NCBI RefSeq assembly: GCF_002252475.1
Contig: NZ_NNRK01000026.1
Location: 248,001 to 312,000 of the forward strand
DNA: 64,000 nt
Direction of reading: 5' to 3'
DNA from: Brucella rhizosphaerae
GTDB taxonomy: Bacteria; Pseudomonadota; Alphaproteobacteria; Rhizobiales; Rhizobiaceae
Shown: positions 34,252 to 44,630 of the stretch, piece by piece
How positions within the stretch are numbered: position 1 is the stretch's first letter
Layout: each line of letters starts with the position of its first letter
The notes under the pieces: model-generated
What the model saw: only the letters and a program-made list of their open reading frames with translations
The model's database searches: none
Told to the model about the DNA's origin: nothing
Translations under genes and position numbers: made by a program

Positions 34252-34466
34252 TCTGATGTAACAGATGCTGCGTGCAACATGGTGCGCAGCATGTTTTGTC
34301 ATGAAGGCATGAGCTTGAAAATTGGGAACGATTTCCCGGCAGGATCATGTGAAATAACAACAGGTTGATTGCGACCACACCTTGTTTGAAGGTGTATTTG
34401 CAATCTGGATTGCGGTTTTCCGCCGAAAGACGGGACGCGCGCGTCATAAGCGCGGAGTATCAAATT

Positions 34467-35114
34467 ATGCTCGATATCGGTTGGTCTGAACTGCTGATAA
34501 TCGCGATTGTGATGATCGTGGTGGTTGGCCCCAAGGATTTGCCGAAGATGCTCAGAGCTTTTGGCAAGGCGACCGCGCGTATGCGTAGCACTGCTAATGA
34601 GTTCCGGCATCAGTTCAACGAAGCCTTGAAGGAAGCTGAACTCGAAGACGTCAAGAATATCGTCGACGAGGCTCGCAAGCTTGATCCGCGCTCGAAGCTG
34701 ACACAGGTCTTTGATCCGATTCGCAGCGTTGGTGATGACATTCGTTCCGGTCTTCAGTCCTCGACATCGATGTCGCCTGCTGAACCTGCGAAAGGGGCTG
34801 AGGTCACAACGCCTGTTGAGGCGAGCGGTGCGACAGTTCCGATTGAAGCGCCAGCTGAAAAGCCAGTTACCAAGCCAAAGGCGACGCGCAAGAAGGCTGC
34901 ACCTGCTGTCGCAGTAGAGCCGCCGGTTGCGTCTAAGCCCGTTAAGCCAAAAGCTGCAACTGCCAAGCCAAAAGCAAGCGTCAAAGTCGAACCTGTTGCA
35001 AAGCCTGTTGCGCCAAAGAAGGCAGCTCCAGCAAAGTCTGCAACGGTGAAGGCGGATGCTCCCGCCAGGAAAACCACGAAAAAGACGACTGAAAAGACAG
35101 GAAGCAAAGCGTGA
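34467..35114 (+). CDS. tatB: Sec-independent protein translocase subunit TatB
   Basis: A 215-aa Tat receptor subunit. The helix MLDIGWSELLIIAIVMIVVVGP and PKDLPKMLRAFGKATARMR are diagnostic of TatB, with its Glu in the membrane segment. A long Pro/Lys/Ala-rich cytoplasmic tail (about 105-215) is typical of Rhizobiales and is low complexity. ATG 34467 is chosen for the canonical MLDIG; longer in-frame starts are not conserved. The stop overlaps tatC (GTGA). Confidence 0.95.
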   Translation: MLDIGWSELLIIAIVMIVVVGPKDLPKMLRAFGKATARMRSTANEFRHQFNEALKEAELEDVKNIVDEARKLDPRSKLTQVFDPIRSVGDDIRSGLQSSTSMSPAEPAKGAEVTTPVEASGATVPIEAPAEKPVTKPKATRKKAAPAVAVEPPVASKPVKPKAATAKPKASVKVEPVAKPVAPKKAAPAKSATVKADAPARKTTKKTTEKTGSKA

Positions 35115-35959
35115 AACGGGACGAGGACGAAATTGAACAGAGCGCTGCTCCTCTGCTCGAACACCTTATCGAATTGCGCCGCCGCCTGATCTGGGCGATT
35201 GTGGCGTTCTTCCTTGCTTTCATTCTTTGCTTTGCCTTTGCAAAGCATCTCTTCAATTTGCTTGTCGTTCCCTATCAGTGGGCTCTGGACTGGGCAGGGA
35301 TGGATCGCTCGAAAGCCGAGCTGATTTATACTGCACCACAGGAATTCTTCTTCACGCAGGTTAAGGTCGCTATGTTCGGCGGCGTTGTGCTGGCCTTCCC
35401 GGTCATTGCAGCACAGATTTACAAATTTGTGGCACCCGGTTTGTACAAGCATGAACGTATGGCGTTTTTGCCGTTCCTCATCGCTTCACCGATATTGTTC
35501 CTCACCGGCGGTGCACTCGTATACTTCTTCTTCACGCCGATGGTGATGTGGTTCTTCCTTGCTATGCAGCAGACGGGCGGCAATGGCGAAGTGCAGATTT
35601 CACTTCTGCCGAAGGTTTCTGAGTATCTGAGCCTCATCATGACGCTCATTTTTGCCTTCGGTCTCGTTTTCCAGTTGCCCGTTGTCACTAGCCTTATGGC
35701 CCGCGTTGGGTTGGTTACGTCTGCGGGTCTGAAAGACAAGCGCAAATATGCGATTGTTATTGCCTTTGTGGTGGCTGCCGTTCTGACGCCACCCGATCCG
35801 GCGAGCCAGATCGGTCTTGCCTTGCCGACGATCCTTCTCTACGAGATTTCCATCATATTGGCCCGGATGATCGAGAAGAAGAGGGACGAGGCTAAGGATG
35901 AAGCCGAGGGTGATACCGAGGCAGATACTGGGGCTGAAGACAACGCTCCCACTTCCTGA
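35111..35959 (+). CDS. tatC: Sec-independent protein translocase subunit TatC
   Basis: A 282-aa, six-helix core of the Tat receptor that binds the twin-arginine signal. Motifs visible are APLLEHLIELRRRL at the N-terminus, TAPQEFFFTQVKVAMFGG, FAPGLYKHER-type FVAPGLYKHERMAF, and AVLTPPDPASQ. The GTG start overlaps the tatB stop by four bases. The C-terminal 30 residues are a variable acidic tail. Tat export in this group carries periplasmic redox enzymes and amidases. Confidence 0.96.
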   Translation: MKRDEDEIEQSAAPLLEHLIELRRRLIWAIVAFFLAFILCFAFAKHLFNLLVVPYQWALDWAGMDRSKAELIYTAPQEFFFTQVKVAMFGGVVLAFPVIAAQIYKFVAPGLYKHERMAFLPFLIASPILFLTGGALVYFFFTPMVMWFFLAMQQTGGNGEVQISLLPKVSEYLSLIMTLIFAFGLVFQLPVVTSLMARVGLVTSAGLKDKRKYAIVIAFVVAAVLTPPDPASQIGLALPTILLYEISIILARMIEKKRDEAKDEAEGDTEADTGAEDNAPTS

Positions 35960-35978
35960 TCCGGACATATGTTAAACA

Positions 35979-36010
35979 GAGGCTGCATCATCGCAGCCTC
36001 TCTTTCTGTT
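35979..36010 (+). terminator. Hairpin between tatC and serS
   Basis: GAGGCTGC, a 6-nt ATCATC loop and GCAGCCTC are followed by a T-rich stretch. It likely ends or attenuates the tat transcript ahead of serS. Confidence 0.7.
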
Positions 36011-36034
36011 AAATTTCATGAAACGGCTTTTCCC

Positions 36035-37318
36035 ATGCTCGACATCAAATGGATTCGCGAAAACCCTGAAGCTCTCGACAATGCGCTTGCTAAGCGCGGG
36101 GCAGGGCCGTTGTCGTCCGAACTCATCGCGCTTGATGAACGGCGCCGCGAGCACGTCGGTAAGGTTCAGGCGGCGCAGGAGCGTCGCAATGCGGCTTCCA
36201 AGGAAATCGGCAAAGCAATGGCCGAAAAGGATGCAGCTACCGCTGACAAGCTCAAGGCTGAAGTGGGTGAGTTGAAGGCTTTCCTTGCTGATGCTGAGGG
36301 AGAAGAACGCCGTCTGGTCAAGGAATTGAATGACGCGCTTTCGAGCCTTCCAAATGTTCCCGCTGACGATGTACCGCTCGGCAAGGATGAGGCGGACAAT
36401 GTTGAAATTCGCCGTGTTGGCAATCGGCGTAATTTCTCGTTCAAGCCCAAAGAGCATTATGAACTCGGCGAGGCGCTTGGTTACATGGACTTTGAGCGCG
36501 CCGCGAAGATCGCCGGTGCCCGTTTCACCGTTCTGAAGGGCCCGCTGGCACGACTTGAACGTGCGCTTGGCCAGTTTATGCTTGATCTGCACACCACCGA
36601 GCACGGTTATATGGAAACCATGCCGCCGCTGATGGTTCGTGACGAAGCCGTTTATGGTACAGGTCAGCTTCCGAAATTCTCTGAAGATCTGTTCCGCACG
36701 ACTGATGGTCGTTGGCTTATTCCAACTGCCGAAGTGCCTTTGACCAATCTTGTTGCTGACGAAATTGTCGATCTGAAGTCCCTGCCGCAGCGTTATACCG
36801 CGCTCACGCCTTGCTTCCGTTCAGAAGCTGGTTCTGCTGGTCGCGATACGCGCGGCATGCTGCGCCAGCATCAGTTCCTCAAGGTCGAGATGGTAACGAT
36901 ATCTGATGCGGATAGCTCGACTGCCGAACATGAGCGCATGACGGCCTGTGCCGAAGAAGTGTTAACGCGTCTCGGTCTGCCGTTCCGCACTGTGGTTCTG
37001 TGTACTGGTGACATGGGCTTTGGCGCGCAGAAGACATACGACATCGAAGTATGGATGCCTGGCCAGAACTCTTATCGCGAAATCTCAAGCTGCTCGGTTT
37101 GTGGTGATTTCCAGGGTCGTCGTATGAATGCGCGCTATCGTCCGGAAGGCGAAAAATCTACGCGTTTTGTTCATACACTCAATGGTTCAGGCGTCGCTGT
37201 GGGGCGCGCTTTGATTGCTGTCATGGAAAATTATCAGCAGGAAGATGGTAGCATTCATATTCCTGAAGCATTGCAGCCATACATGGGCGGCCTCACGCGC
37301 ATTGAGAAAGTCGCGTAA
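36035..37318 (+). CDS. serS: Seryl-tRNA synthetase
   Basis: A 427-aa class II synthetase charging tRNA-Ser (and tRNA-Sec where present). The N-terminal long coiled-coil arm that grips the tRNA variable arm spans about 30-105. The core shows [10 protein letters not shown] (TxE loop), the motif 2 arginine in [28 protein letters not shown] and the motif 3 region [23 protein letters not shown] 36035 gives the canonical [10 protein letters not shown] start. It leads the surE-pcm-nlpD block. Confidence 0.97.
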   Translation: MLDIKWIRENPEALDNALAKRGAGPLSSELIALDERRREHVGKVQAAQERRNAASKEIGKAMAEKDAATADKLKAEVGELKAFLADAEGEERRLVKELNDALSSLPNVPADDVPLGKDEADNVEIRRVGNRRNFSFKPKEHYELGEALGYMDFERAAKIAGARFTVLKGPLARLERALGQFMLDLHTTEHGYMETMPPLMVRDEAVYGTGQLPKFSEDLFRTTDGRWLIPTAEVPLTNLVADEIVDLKSLPQRYTALTPCFRSEAGSAGRDTRGMLRQHQFLKVEMVTISDADSSTAEHERMTACAEEVLTRLGLPFRTVVLCTGDMGFGAQKTYDIEVWMPGQNSYREISSCSVCGDFQGRRMNARYRPEGEKSTRFVHTLNGSGVAVGRALIAVMENYQQEDGSIHIPEALQPYMGGLTRIEKVA

Positions 37319-37356
37319 AGCATAACATTTAATGACCTGAATGAAGGAGTGACGAC

Positions 37357-38124
37357 GTGCGAATTCTGCTAACGAACGATGACGGTATCCATGCTGAAGG
37401 CCTCGCAGTTCTGGAGCGCATCGCACGCCAAATCTCGGATGATGTTTGGGTTGTCGCCCCTGAAACAGATCAGAGTGGCCTTGCGCATTCACTGACGCTG
37501 TCCGAGCCGCTTCGTTTACGCCAGATCGATGCACGTCATTTTGCACTGCGCGGTACGCCGACCGATTGCGTAATCATGGGCGTCCGTCATGTTCTGCCGG
37601 GGGCACCTGACCTTGTCTTGTCTGGCGTTAATTCCGGTGCGAACATGGCCGATGATGTGACCTATTCGGGTACAGTTGCCGGCGCGATGGAAGGTACACT
37701 TCTCGGCGTCAAGGCAATCGCTTTGTCGCAGGAATATGAGTATGAAGGCGACCGCCGCATTGTTCCATGGGAGACTGTTGAAGCACATGCGCCTGAGCTG
37801 ATCAGGAAACTGATCGAAGCCGGTTGGCCCGAAGGCATTCTGCTTAACCTGAACTTCCCGAACTGCGCTCCAGATGAAGTCGAGGGCACACGCGTAACGG
37901 CACAAGGCAAACTCAGCCATGATGCACGTCTCGATGAGCGTCGTGATGGTCGCGGTTTCCCATATTTCTGGCTACAGTTTGGCCGCACGAAAGCAGAAGT
38001 TGCAAGCGATAGCGATATCGCTGCCATCCGCGCCGATTATATCTCTGTAACGCCGCTGCATCTTGATCTGACCGCACACAAGGTGCGGGCTGAACTCAGC
38101 AAGGCACTTGGGGTTGAAGCATGA
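37357..38124 (+). CDS. surE: 5'/3'-nucleotidase SurE
   Basis: A 255-aa metal-dependent phosphatase of nucleoside monophosphates, involved in survival in stationary phase. Residues [16 protein letters not shown] carry the metal-binding Asp pair; [44 protein letters not shown] are the other active-site blocks. A GTG start is preceded by GAAGGAG. Its stop overlaps pcm by four bases (ATGA), conserving the surE-pcm pair of many Proteobacteria. Confidence 0.96.
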   Translation: MRILLTNDDGIHAEGLAVLERIARQISDDVWVVAPETDQSGLAHSLTLSEPLRLRQIDARHFALRGTPTDCVIMGVRHVLPGAPDLVLSGVNSGANMADDVTYSGTVAGAMEGTLLGVKAIALSQEYEYEGDRRIVPWETVEAHAPELIRKLIEAGWPEGILLNLNFPNCAPDEVEGTRVTAQGKLSHDARLDERRDGRGFPYFWLQFGRTKAEVASDSDIAAIRADYISVTPLHLDLTAHKVRAELSKALGVEA

Positions 38125-38789
38125 ATCAGGCTGTGTCTGAACGCCAGCAGCTTTCGGACAGGGAAGGATTTGCATCCTTCGTTATGCGCATGCGAGCGCG
38201 GGGCATCAATGATGCCCGGCTCTTTGCGGCAATCGAATCGACGCCACGTCAAAGCTTCATGGGTTCGTCGTGGGCGCATCTTGCGTTCAGCCAGCGTACC
38301 GCGCCGCTCGATTGTGGTGAATATATCGAAGGCATCGACGATCAGGCGCGCGTGATTGCGGCACTTCAGTTGGAACCGGGTCATCGCGTATTGGAAATTG
38401 GCACAGGCTCTGGCTTTACAGCTGCAGTCATGTCGATGCTTTCAGGCCGTGTAACAACGGTAGATCGTTATCGCAAATTATGCGACCGCGCCTTGCAGCA
38501 GTTTGTGACGCTAAAGCGTGAAAACATCATGGTAAAACACGCCGACGGCCGCCATGGTATGCCGGGTGGACCGTTTGATCGCATCGTGATCTGGCTTGCT
38601 TGTGAAGACATTCCACGTCATTTCGTGGAGCTTCTGGCAACTCATGGTGTGCTTATCGCACCAATCGGCTCGGGCGATGGGCAGCAAATGGTGACGCGTA
38701 TCGCAAAAGTTGGTAGCCGTTTCGAGCAGGAAAATATCATGGCTGTCCGCTATCAGCCATTTATCGAAGGCATGTCTTCGGTTCTGTGA
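38121..38789 (+). CDS. pcm: Protein-L-isoaspartate O-methyltransferase
   Basis: A 222-aa SAM-dependent methyltransferase that repairs isoaspartyl damage in aged proteins. Visible motifs are [24 protein letters not shown] (substrate loop) and [18 protein letters not shown] (SAM motif I). [32 protein letters not shown] forms the later strands. The usual IPxxxGQTIS substrate stretch is diverged here, reading [11 protein letters not shown]. Translationally coupled to surE. Confidence 0.9.
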   Translation: MNQAVSERQQLSDREGFASFVMRMRARGINDARLFAAIESTPRQSFMGSSWAHLAFSQRTAPLDCGEYIEGIDDQARVIAALQLEPGHRVLEIGTGSGFTAAVMSMLSGRVTTVDRYRKLCDRALQQFVTLKRENIMVKHADGRHGMPGGPFDRIVIWLACEDIPRHFVELLATHGVLIAPIGSGDGQQMVTRIAKVGSRFEQENIMAVRYQPFIEGMSSVL

Positions 38790-38821
38790 AGAACTAGCTG
38801 CTTCCTCGTATCTGAATGTAC

Positions 38822-38857
38822 AACCGCCGTTGCATAACCCGATGCAGCGGCGGTTTT
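38822..38857 (+). terminator. Intrinsic terminator after pcm
   Basis: AACCGCCG-T-TGCAT pairs with ATGCA-G-CGGCGGTT around a short loop, followed by TTTT. It separates pcm from nlpD, which therefore probably has its own promoter. Confidence 0.85.
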
Positions 38858-39022
38858 GCTTTCGTTCGAGAGAACAGAGCAGTTCAACCGGTTTGGTTCC
38901 ACCAGAAACAGCTTTTGTTCGCTTATGGTATTTAATTGGTGAATAATTTTTCGAATAAATCTCGATTCTTAACCAGCGAGTAACATTAACGCGTTTTAAT
39001 GAGTCCAAGTGAGTTCTAGAGT

Positions 39023-40267
39023 ATGGGCGAGTTGAACATGCGTTTTCCAATATTGCAGCATACGTCCGAACGTCTCCTGCGGAATGCAGCGATCGTTCTG
39101 GTTGCCGGTTTTGGTGCAGGGTGCAGCGCCGATACAATGCGCTTCACGGATGGTCTTTACACCGGTTCCACGTCTAATCAGCGTGTTGTACAACAGCAGC
39201 CTGCCGGCGATGTTTATGCATCTGCGCCGGTGGCAGCCGCTCAGCCGGTTTCGAGCGGGTCGGTTCAGCGCAATAGTCTGCCGCCAGTGTCTTCTGCGCC
39301 TGTCGCAGCCGCTGCAACGCACGCACAGAATCAAGTTAATCAGGCTCAAGACATGGTCGCCAATCGTGTGAATGGCGCCGTGAACAATGCTGGAACTCAG
39401 GTGGCAAGTGCTGCCGGTGCAGCAAACAATGCAGCCGCTAATGCGAAGTCCAATGTTCTCGGGCAGTTGCCGGCTACAGCAAACGGCGTTCCGTTGCCCG
39501 CTGCAAATCATGCCGCTGCACCGCAAGGGCAAGCTCCTGTTGGAGCTCCGCAAGCGGCCTCAGCAGGTGGCGCCTACACAGTCAAGTCGGGTGATTCGCT
39601 TTTCTCAATCGCACAGAAGCACAGCGTCCCGGTGGAACAGCTCAAGCAGGCTAACGGACTTACCAATGGGGCAATCCGCGTCGGTCAGGCTTTGGTCATA
39701 CCGTCAGCAGCAGGCGGCACAACGCAGGTTGCAGCTCCAGTAAAGCCAGCCGCAGCGGCTCCTGTGCAAACGGCTTCGATTGCGCCTGATGCAGCATCGA
39801 ACGTGAAGCCTTATACGCCACCTCAGGCGAGTAACAAGGTGATCGAAGATGCCGAAAAAGATCAGTCGGCGGCTCCATCTTCGACCGGCATTTCGCAGAT
39901 GCGCTGGCCAGTTCGTGGCCGTGTGCTTGCAAGCTTCGGCCAGCGTGATGGAACTTCCGTCAATGACGGTATCGACATCATGGTTCCGGAAGGAACCGCT
40001 GTTAAGGCCGCAGAAAATGGCGTTGTCATCTATGCAGGCGATGGCTTGAAGGAATTCGGTCAGACCGTTCTTATCCGTCACGACAATGGACTGGTTACAG
40101 TCTACGGACATAACAGCCAGATTCTCGTGCAGCGCGGCCAGAAGGTTCGCCGTGGCGAGGACATTGCAAAGTCCGGTATGAGCGGTAACGCAAAATCACC
40201 TAAGCTGCACTTTGAAGTGCGTAAGAACTCTTCTCCGGTCAATCCTTCCAAGTATCTGGAATCTTGA
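39023..40267 (+). CDS. nlpD: NlpD-like LysM/LytM (M23) lipoprotein, catalytically degenerate
   Basis: A 414-aa lipoprotein (the ATG at 39038 is an alternative start). The lipobox is near LVAGFGAGC, then a long Ala/Gln/Pro linker and a LysM domain (about residues 190-235, YTVKSGDSLFSIAQKHSVP). The C-terminal LytM domain (about 295-410) keeps YGHNSQ and KLHFEVR, but the first zinc ligand His is Asn (SVNDGIDIM). Escherichia coli NlpD has the same loss (NKGIDIAG) and works as an amidase activator at division. With surE-pcm upstream, the gene order also matches nlpD. Its role in daughter-cell separation is inferred from this. Confidence 0.88.
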   Translation: MGELNMRFPILQHTSERLLRNAAIVLVAGFGAGCSADTMRFTDGLYTGSTSNQRVVQQQPAGDVYASAPVAAAQPVSSGSVQRNSLPPVSSAPVAAAATHAQNQVNQAQDMVANRVNGAVNNAGTQVASAAGAANNAAANAKSNVLGQLPATANGVPLPAANHAAAPQGQAPVGAPQAASAGGAYTVKSGDSLFSIAQKHSVPVEQLKQANGLTNGAIRVGQALVIPSAAGGTTQVAAPVKPAAAAPVQTASIAPDAASNVKPYTPPQASNKVIEDAEKDQSAAPSSTGISQMRWPVRGRVLASFGQRDGTSVNDGIDIMVPEGTAVKAAENGVVIYAGDGLKEFGQTVLIRHDNGLVTVYGHNSQILVQRGQKVRRGEDIAKSGMSGNAKSPKLHFEVRKNSSPVNPSKYLES

Positions 40268-40291
40268 TCGAAAACAGTTCTATGGAATCAG

Positions 40292-40319
40292 AAAGGCGGG
40301 TCTTGGACCCGCCTTTTTC
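40292..40319. terminator. Bidirectional intrinsic terminator
   Basis: AAAGGCGGGTC, a TTG loop and GACCCGCCTTT(TT) lie between the convergent nlpD and DUF815 ATPase genes. Confidence 0.92.
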
Positions 40320-40320
40320 T

Positions 40321-41184
40321 TTACATCGCTTTGCCCATACGGCCAGCAAGATCCTGAATATATTGCCATGCTACGCGGCCCGAACGATTGCCGCGTGTGG
40401 TCGACCAGGTCAGCGCTTCTGCGTGCATTGTCTTTGGATCATAGTCCAGCTTGTAATGTGCTGCATAACCATCGACCATTGCGAGATAGTCTTCCTGATT
40501 GCATTTATGGAAGCCGAGCCATAGGCCGAAGCGATCGGACAAAGACACTTTTTCCTCAATCGCTTCAGACGGATTGACTGCGGTCGAACGCTCATTGTCG
40601 ATCATATCACGCGGCATAAGATGGCGGCGATTGGACGTCGCATAGAAAATCACATTGTCGGGGCGGCCTTCAACGCCACCTTCGAGTGCTGCCTTCAGCG
40701 ATTTGTAGGACGTGTCATCGTGATCAAAAGAAAGATCGTCGCAAAACAGGATGAAGCGATACGCTGTTTCCTTGATGATGTTCATCAAAGCAGGGAGGCT
40801 GTCGATGTCCTCGCGATGAATTTCAACGAGTTTGAGCGGCAGCTTGTCGGTCTGTTCTGCATTGACGCTGGCTTGCGCTGCTTTGACGAGCGATGATTTG
40901 CCCATGCCGCGCGCGCCCCAAAGCAGGACATTGTTTGCAGGATAGCCTTTTGCGAAGCGGCGGGTATTGTCGACCAGCTGGTCACGCACCAGATCAACGC
41001 CCCGAATGAGCCCGATATCGACGCGATTAACGCGGCTGACCGGGTCAAGCGTTAGTCGTTCGGGCGCCCAGACGAAGCAATCGGCTGCTTCCAGGTCGGG
41101 TATAGTTGGTTGTGGCGGTGCGATACGCTCCAATGCAGCGATCAGGCGATCCAGTTTCTGGCTGAGTATATTTTCGGTCGTCAT
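40321..41184 (-). CDS. DUF815 family AAA ATPase
   Basis: A 287-aa P-loop ATPase. Walker A is GARGMGKSSLVKA near residues 90-102 and Walker B is FILFCDDLSFD near 144-154. A sensor-like IFYATSNRRHLMPRDM follows. The N-terminal 85 residues are the family-specific domain. The DUF815 family is widespread but lacks a defined role that I can cite. It stands alone between nlpD and yajC-secDF on the opposite strand. Confidence 0.88.
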   Translation of the reverse strand: MTTENILSQKLDRLIAALERIAPPQPTIPDLEAADCFVWAPERLTLDPVSRVNRVDIGLIRGVDLVRDQLVDNTRRFAKGYPANNVLLWGARGMGKSSLVKAAQASVNAEQTDKLPLKLVEIHREDIDSLPALMNIIKETAYRFILFCDDLSFDHDDTSYKSLKAALEGGVEGRPDNVIFYATSNRRHLMPRDMIDNERSTAVNPSEAIEEKVSLSDRFGLWLGFHKCNQEDYLAMVDGYAAHYKLDYDPKTMHAEALTWSTTRGNRSGRVAWQYIQDLAGRMGKAM

Positions 41185-41344
41185 TCCAAGCCCTCAAATA
41201 GTGAGGATCAGGGCTTAACATGCCACAGCAGACGGGAAAAGTGTGCGACCTTGGCGCAGGGAGAGCCTTCGCCGGTTGCAATTGACGCGCTAACCATTGT
41301 AATGCCGTAAAGAATTTGTCTTCGAGACTTCAGAGGAGTTCCTA

Positions 41345-41686
41345 ATGTTCGTAACACCGGCTTTTGCACAAGCCTCCGGCGGCGGCGCCGGGCCAGACAT
41401 GCTCATGAGCATTCTGCCTTTCGTCCTGATCTTCGTAATCATGTACTTCCTCATCATCCGCCCACAGCGGACCCAGATGAAGAAGCGTCAGGAAATGCTG
41501 TCAGCAGTTCGTCGCGGCGATACGGTTGTGACCGGTGGCGGCATTGTAGGTAAGGTCCAGAAGGTCCACGACGACGGCGAACTCGACGTCGAAATTGCTG
41601 AAGGCGTCCGCATCCGCGTTCTGCGCAGTGCTCTTTCGGAAGTGCGCGTCAAGGGCGAACCTGTCGCCGACAACAAGAACAAGTAA
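41345..41686 (+). CDS. yajC: Preprotein translocase subunit YajC
   Basis: A 113-aa accessory of SecYEG that forms a complex with SecDF. One membrane helix (about residues 20-40, MLMSILPFVLIFVIMYFLIIRPQ) is followed by the conserved RPQRTQMKKRQEMLSAVRRGDTVVTGGGIVGKV. Gly/Ala-rich N-terminus. GAGG precedes the ATG. A strong hairpin follows before secDF, so the two genes may be unequally expressed. Confidence 0.96.
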   Translation: MFVTPAFAQASGGGAGPDMLMSILPFVLIFVIMYFLIIRPQRTQMKKRQEMLSAVRRGDTVVTGGGIVGKVQKVHDDGELDVEIAEGVRIRVLRSALSEVRVKGEPVADNKNK

Positions 41687-41698
41687 ATTTTATCAGAC

Positions 41699-41740
41699 TG
41701 AGCGAGCCCCGGTAAAGTTTTCATAACCGGGGCTCGCTCA
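41699..41740 (+). terminator. Strong 15-bp hairpin after yajC
   Basis: TGAGCGAGCCCCGGT pairs perfectly with ACCGGGGCTCGCTCA around a 12-nt loop. There is no T tract after it, so it may stabilise the yajC 3' end rather than terminate. Confidence 0.6.
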
Positions 41741-41744
41741 TTAA

Positions 41745-41843
41745 AGCATTTCCAGTAAAGCGCGAAGCTGTTTCGCGTGGGACAATGCTCAAGAACAAAA
41801 AAGTTGGAGCGGTTCTAACAATTCAATCTTAACCGGAACCGCT
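41745..41843. repeat. Two-module intergenic mosaic repeat upstream of secDF
   Basis: Module one is AGCATT...AATGCT (41745-41789) enclosing CGCGAA...TTCGCG. Module two is AGCGGTTC...GAACCGCT (41808-41843). The pattern and many bases recur at 49392-49495, and the second module resembles 16263-16302. This is a Rhizobiales intergenic mosaic-type repeat. Confidence 0.6.
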
Positions 41844-41956
41844 TTATCGTGCGTGGGCGACACTTTGAGTGTCGTGCATTCACCCAAGCTGGAGAGCAGT
41901 TTGCACTAAGTGCGCTCCGGCACGCTCTATCCAAGCCGAAACGGAATTGCTGCTAG

Positions 41957-44233
41957 ATGCTTTATTTTTCACGTTGGAAATCGGCTCTGATTTGGTTGGC
42001 AATTATTGCCAGCTTTATCATTGCATCGCCTAATTTTTTCTCGCGTGAAACACTGGCAAATCTGCCCGGATTTTTGCCGACAAAGCAGGTCGCGCTTGGA
42101 CTTGATCTCTCCGGTGGTTCCCGCCTTGTCCTTCAGGTGCAGAACGCAGGCAGAGGTGATATCGATCGCACCAAAGAAGTCATGCGCCAACGTCTTGAAG
42201 AGCTCGGCTATGGTAATCCCATTGTCGAAGAAGAGGGACGAAATCGCATTCGCGTTGAAGTTCCGGGCCTTTATGACGCTCAGCTTCTAAAAGATATTCT
42301 CAGCATTCGCGGCAATCTTTCCTTCCGCGCGGTCGATGACAGCGTGTCGCCCGACGATGCTATCCGCGGAACGCCGCCTGCCGACAGCACGATTGTTTAT
42401 TCCTATGATGACCCGCCGGTCGGTTATGTTGTGAAAAACGAGCCTGTGTTTACAGGTGCCGACGTTACGGATGCCAAAGCTACACTTTCTGAAGACGACA
42501 ATGAGCCGATTATTACGCTGACGCTCGATGAGAAGGGGCGCAGCAGTCTTGCTGCAGCGACCGCTCAGGCTATCGGTAAGAGTTTTGCAATTGTTGTCGA
42601 CAATCAGGTGGTTTCAGCGCCCGTTGTGAGCGAACCGCTCGATACAGATGAATTGCAGATTTCAGGAGCCTTCGATCTGCAGTCCGCCAATAATATGTCG
42701 GTGGTTCTGCGTTCCGGTGCACTGCCCCAGGCAGTTTCTGTTCTGGAAGAACGCACAATTGCTTCGGCACTCGGTGACGATTATGCAAGCGCTGCTGTTT
42801 CCGCAGCCCTGCTGGCCGCTCTTCTGGTCGGCCTTTTCATGGTACTGTCCTACGGTATCCTCGGCGTCATCGCTATGGTGGCGCTCGTCGTCAACATGAT
42901 CATCCTGATCGCGATCATATCGCTGATCGGCGCATCTATTACGCTTGCAAGTGTTGCCGGTCTGGTGCTGATCATTGGCATGGCTGTCGATGCCAATATT
43001 CTGATTTACGAACGCGTTCGGGAAGATCGCCGCAAAGGTTATTCCGTTGTTCAGGCAATGGAATCCGGCTTCTATCGCGCACTTTCGACCATCGTTGATG
43101 CCAATCTCACGACAATGATCGCAGCCTTGGTGCTGTTCCTGCTTGGCTCAGGCCCGGTTCATGGTTTTGCACTGACCGTCACAATCGGCATTGGTACGAC
43201 GCTTTTCACAACTCTGACCTTCACACGTTTGCTGATCGCCCAATGGGTGCGCACGGCGAAGCCAAAGGAAATCCCCAAGCGTCGTCTGAAGCTGGTTCCG
43301 ACAGTTACGCATATTCCGTTCATGCGCCTTCAGTTCGTGACGCTCGGTATATCGGTTCTGGCGAGTGCGATCGTTGTGGCGCTTTTCGTCAATATTGGCT
43401 TCAATTACGGTATCGATTTCCGTGGCGGTTCGATGGTTGAATTGCAGGCACGCAGTGGTGATGCCAATCTGCCGGATATTGAAGAACGCATGAGCGAGCT
43501 CAATATCGAGAGCGCCCGTGTTTTGCCTGCCAAGTCGCCACGCTCAGCGCTTGTGATCATTGGCAGTCAGGAAGTGGGCGACGATGCAGAGCAGACGGTT
43601 GCCGTCAAACTGCGTGGTGAGTTTGAACAGGATTATTCGTTCCAGCGCGTCGAGGTTGTCGGCCCGACAGTCTCTGAGCAGCTGTCCCAGGCAGGGCTTC
43701 TGGCGTTGTTTCTTTCACTGGCAGGTATCTTCATCTATGTCTGGATAAGATTCCGCTGGCAGCTCGCACTTGGCGCTGTTTTATCAACTCTGCACGACGT
43801 TATCATTCTGGCCGGGGTGTTCATTGTCTTCCGAATGGAATTCAACCTCTGGAGTGTTGCCGCTGTTCTGACGATCATCGGCTACTCGCTCAACGATACC
43901 ATCGTCATCTATGACCGTGTGCGTGAAAATCTGCGTCGTTATAGCAGCGCGCCACTGCCGGCGATTATCGATGCCTCCATCAACCAGACATTGTCGCGTA
44001 CATTGCCAACCGCCTTTGTGACGTTTATTGCGCATATTCCGCTCTATATGTTTGGTGGAGCGGATATTCGCATGTTCGCACTGGCACTGAGCGTCGGCAT
44101 TATCGTGGCGACTTATTCATCGATCTTTATTGCAGCACCTCTGCTTGTGCAGTTTGGCCTTAAGCCTCGTGCAGCCGATGGAGATGAAGCGATGGGCGAC
44201 GATCTCGCACAATCGCTCAATCTGGACAGTTAG
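41957..44233 (+). CDS. secDF: Fused protein-export membrane protein SecDF
   Basis: A 758-aa fusion of SecD and SecF that uses the proton gradient to pull secreted proteins into the periplasm. The SecD half has [14 protein letters not shown] at about 46-59, a large periplasmic domain and [50 protein letters not shown]. The SecF half begins near 450 ([16 protein letters not shown]) and has [23 protein letters not shown]. Twelve membrane helices are expected. The fused form is usual in Rhizobiales. A possible long leader with repeats precedes it. Confidence 0.96.
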   Translation: MLYFSRWKSALIWLAIIASFIIASPNFFSRETLANLPGFLPTKQVALGLDLSGGSRLVLQVQNAGRGDIDRTKEVMRQRLEELGYGNPIVEEEGRNRIRVEVPGLYDAQLLKDILSIRGNLSFRAVDDSVSPDDAIRGTPPADSTIVYSYDDPPVGYVVKNEPVFTGADVTDAKATLSEDDNEPIITLTLDEKGRSSLAAATAQAIGKSFAIVVDNQVVSAPVVSEPLDTDELQISGAFDLQSANNMSVVLRSGALPQAVSVLEERTIASALGDDYASAAVSAALLAALLVGLFMVLSYGILGVIAMVALVVNMIILIAIISLIGASITLASVAGLVLIIGMAVDANILIYERVREDRRKGYSVVQAMESGFYRALSTIVDANLTTMIAALVLFLLGSGPVHGFALTVTIGIGTTLFTTLTFTRLLIAQWVRTAKPKEIPKRRLKLVPTVTHIPFMRLQFVTLGISVLASAIVVALFVNIGFNYGIDFRGGSMVELQARSGDANLPDIEERMSELNIESARVLPAKSPRSALVIIGSQEVGDDAEQTVAVKLRGEFEQDYSFQRVEVVGPTVSEQLSQAGLLALFLSLAGIFIYVWIRFRWQLALGAVLSTLHDVIILAGVFIVFRMEFNLWSVAAVLTIIGYSLNDTIVIYDRVRENLRRYSSAPLPAIIDASINQTLSRTLPTAFVTFIAHIPLYMFGGADIRMFALALSVGIIVATYSSIFIAAPLLVQFGLKPRAADGDEAMGDDLAQSLNLDS

Positions 44234-44235
44234 AA

Positions 44236-44625
44236 ATGGCAAAAGGCATAGAAATTCGCGAAGCCCATTTTCCGGGCCGTGCACCCATTGATGCATATGG
44301 TAATGGCGGTTTTCGCTTTGCCGATATGTCGCATAAGGGATCTATTCTTTGTTTGCCCTCCGGTATTCATGGCTGGGACCCACAGACGCCGCCAGTCATA
44401 TCGCCCCACGATCTGGGCGCGATTATCGAGCAGGCAAGCGATATTGAGATTCTGCTGGTTGGTACGGGTATGGATTTACGCCGTATTCCGGAAGAAGTGC
44501 GCGCTATCCTTCGCGAATATCGTATTTCATCTGATCCGATGAGCACGGGTGCTGCAGTCCGCACTTATAATGTTCTGCTCGCTGAAGATCGTGCAGTTGC
44601 CGCTGCTCTGATTGCTGTAGACTGA
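44236..44625 (+). CDS. Mth938-like (DUF498) domain protein
   Basis: A 129-aa protein of the Mth938/NDUFAF3-like fold. Conserved pieces are FPGRAPIDAYGNGGFRFADMSHKGSILCLPSG and ILLVGTGMDLRRIPEEVRAILREYRISSDPMSTGAAVRTYNVLLAEDR. In mitochondria the homologue NDUFAF3 helps assemble complex I, and the next gene here resembles NDUFAF6. The pair, two bases downstream of secDF and six before the next gene, may be a complex I assembly module; this is inference. Confidence 0.88.
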   Translation: MAKGIEIREAHFPGRAPIDAYGNGGFRFADMSHKGSILCLPSGIHGWDPQTPPVISPHDLGAIIEQASDIEILLVGTGMDLRRIPEEVRAILREYRISSDPMSTGAAVRTYNVLLAEDRAVAAALIAVD

Positions 44626-44630
44626 ATTTC

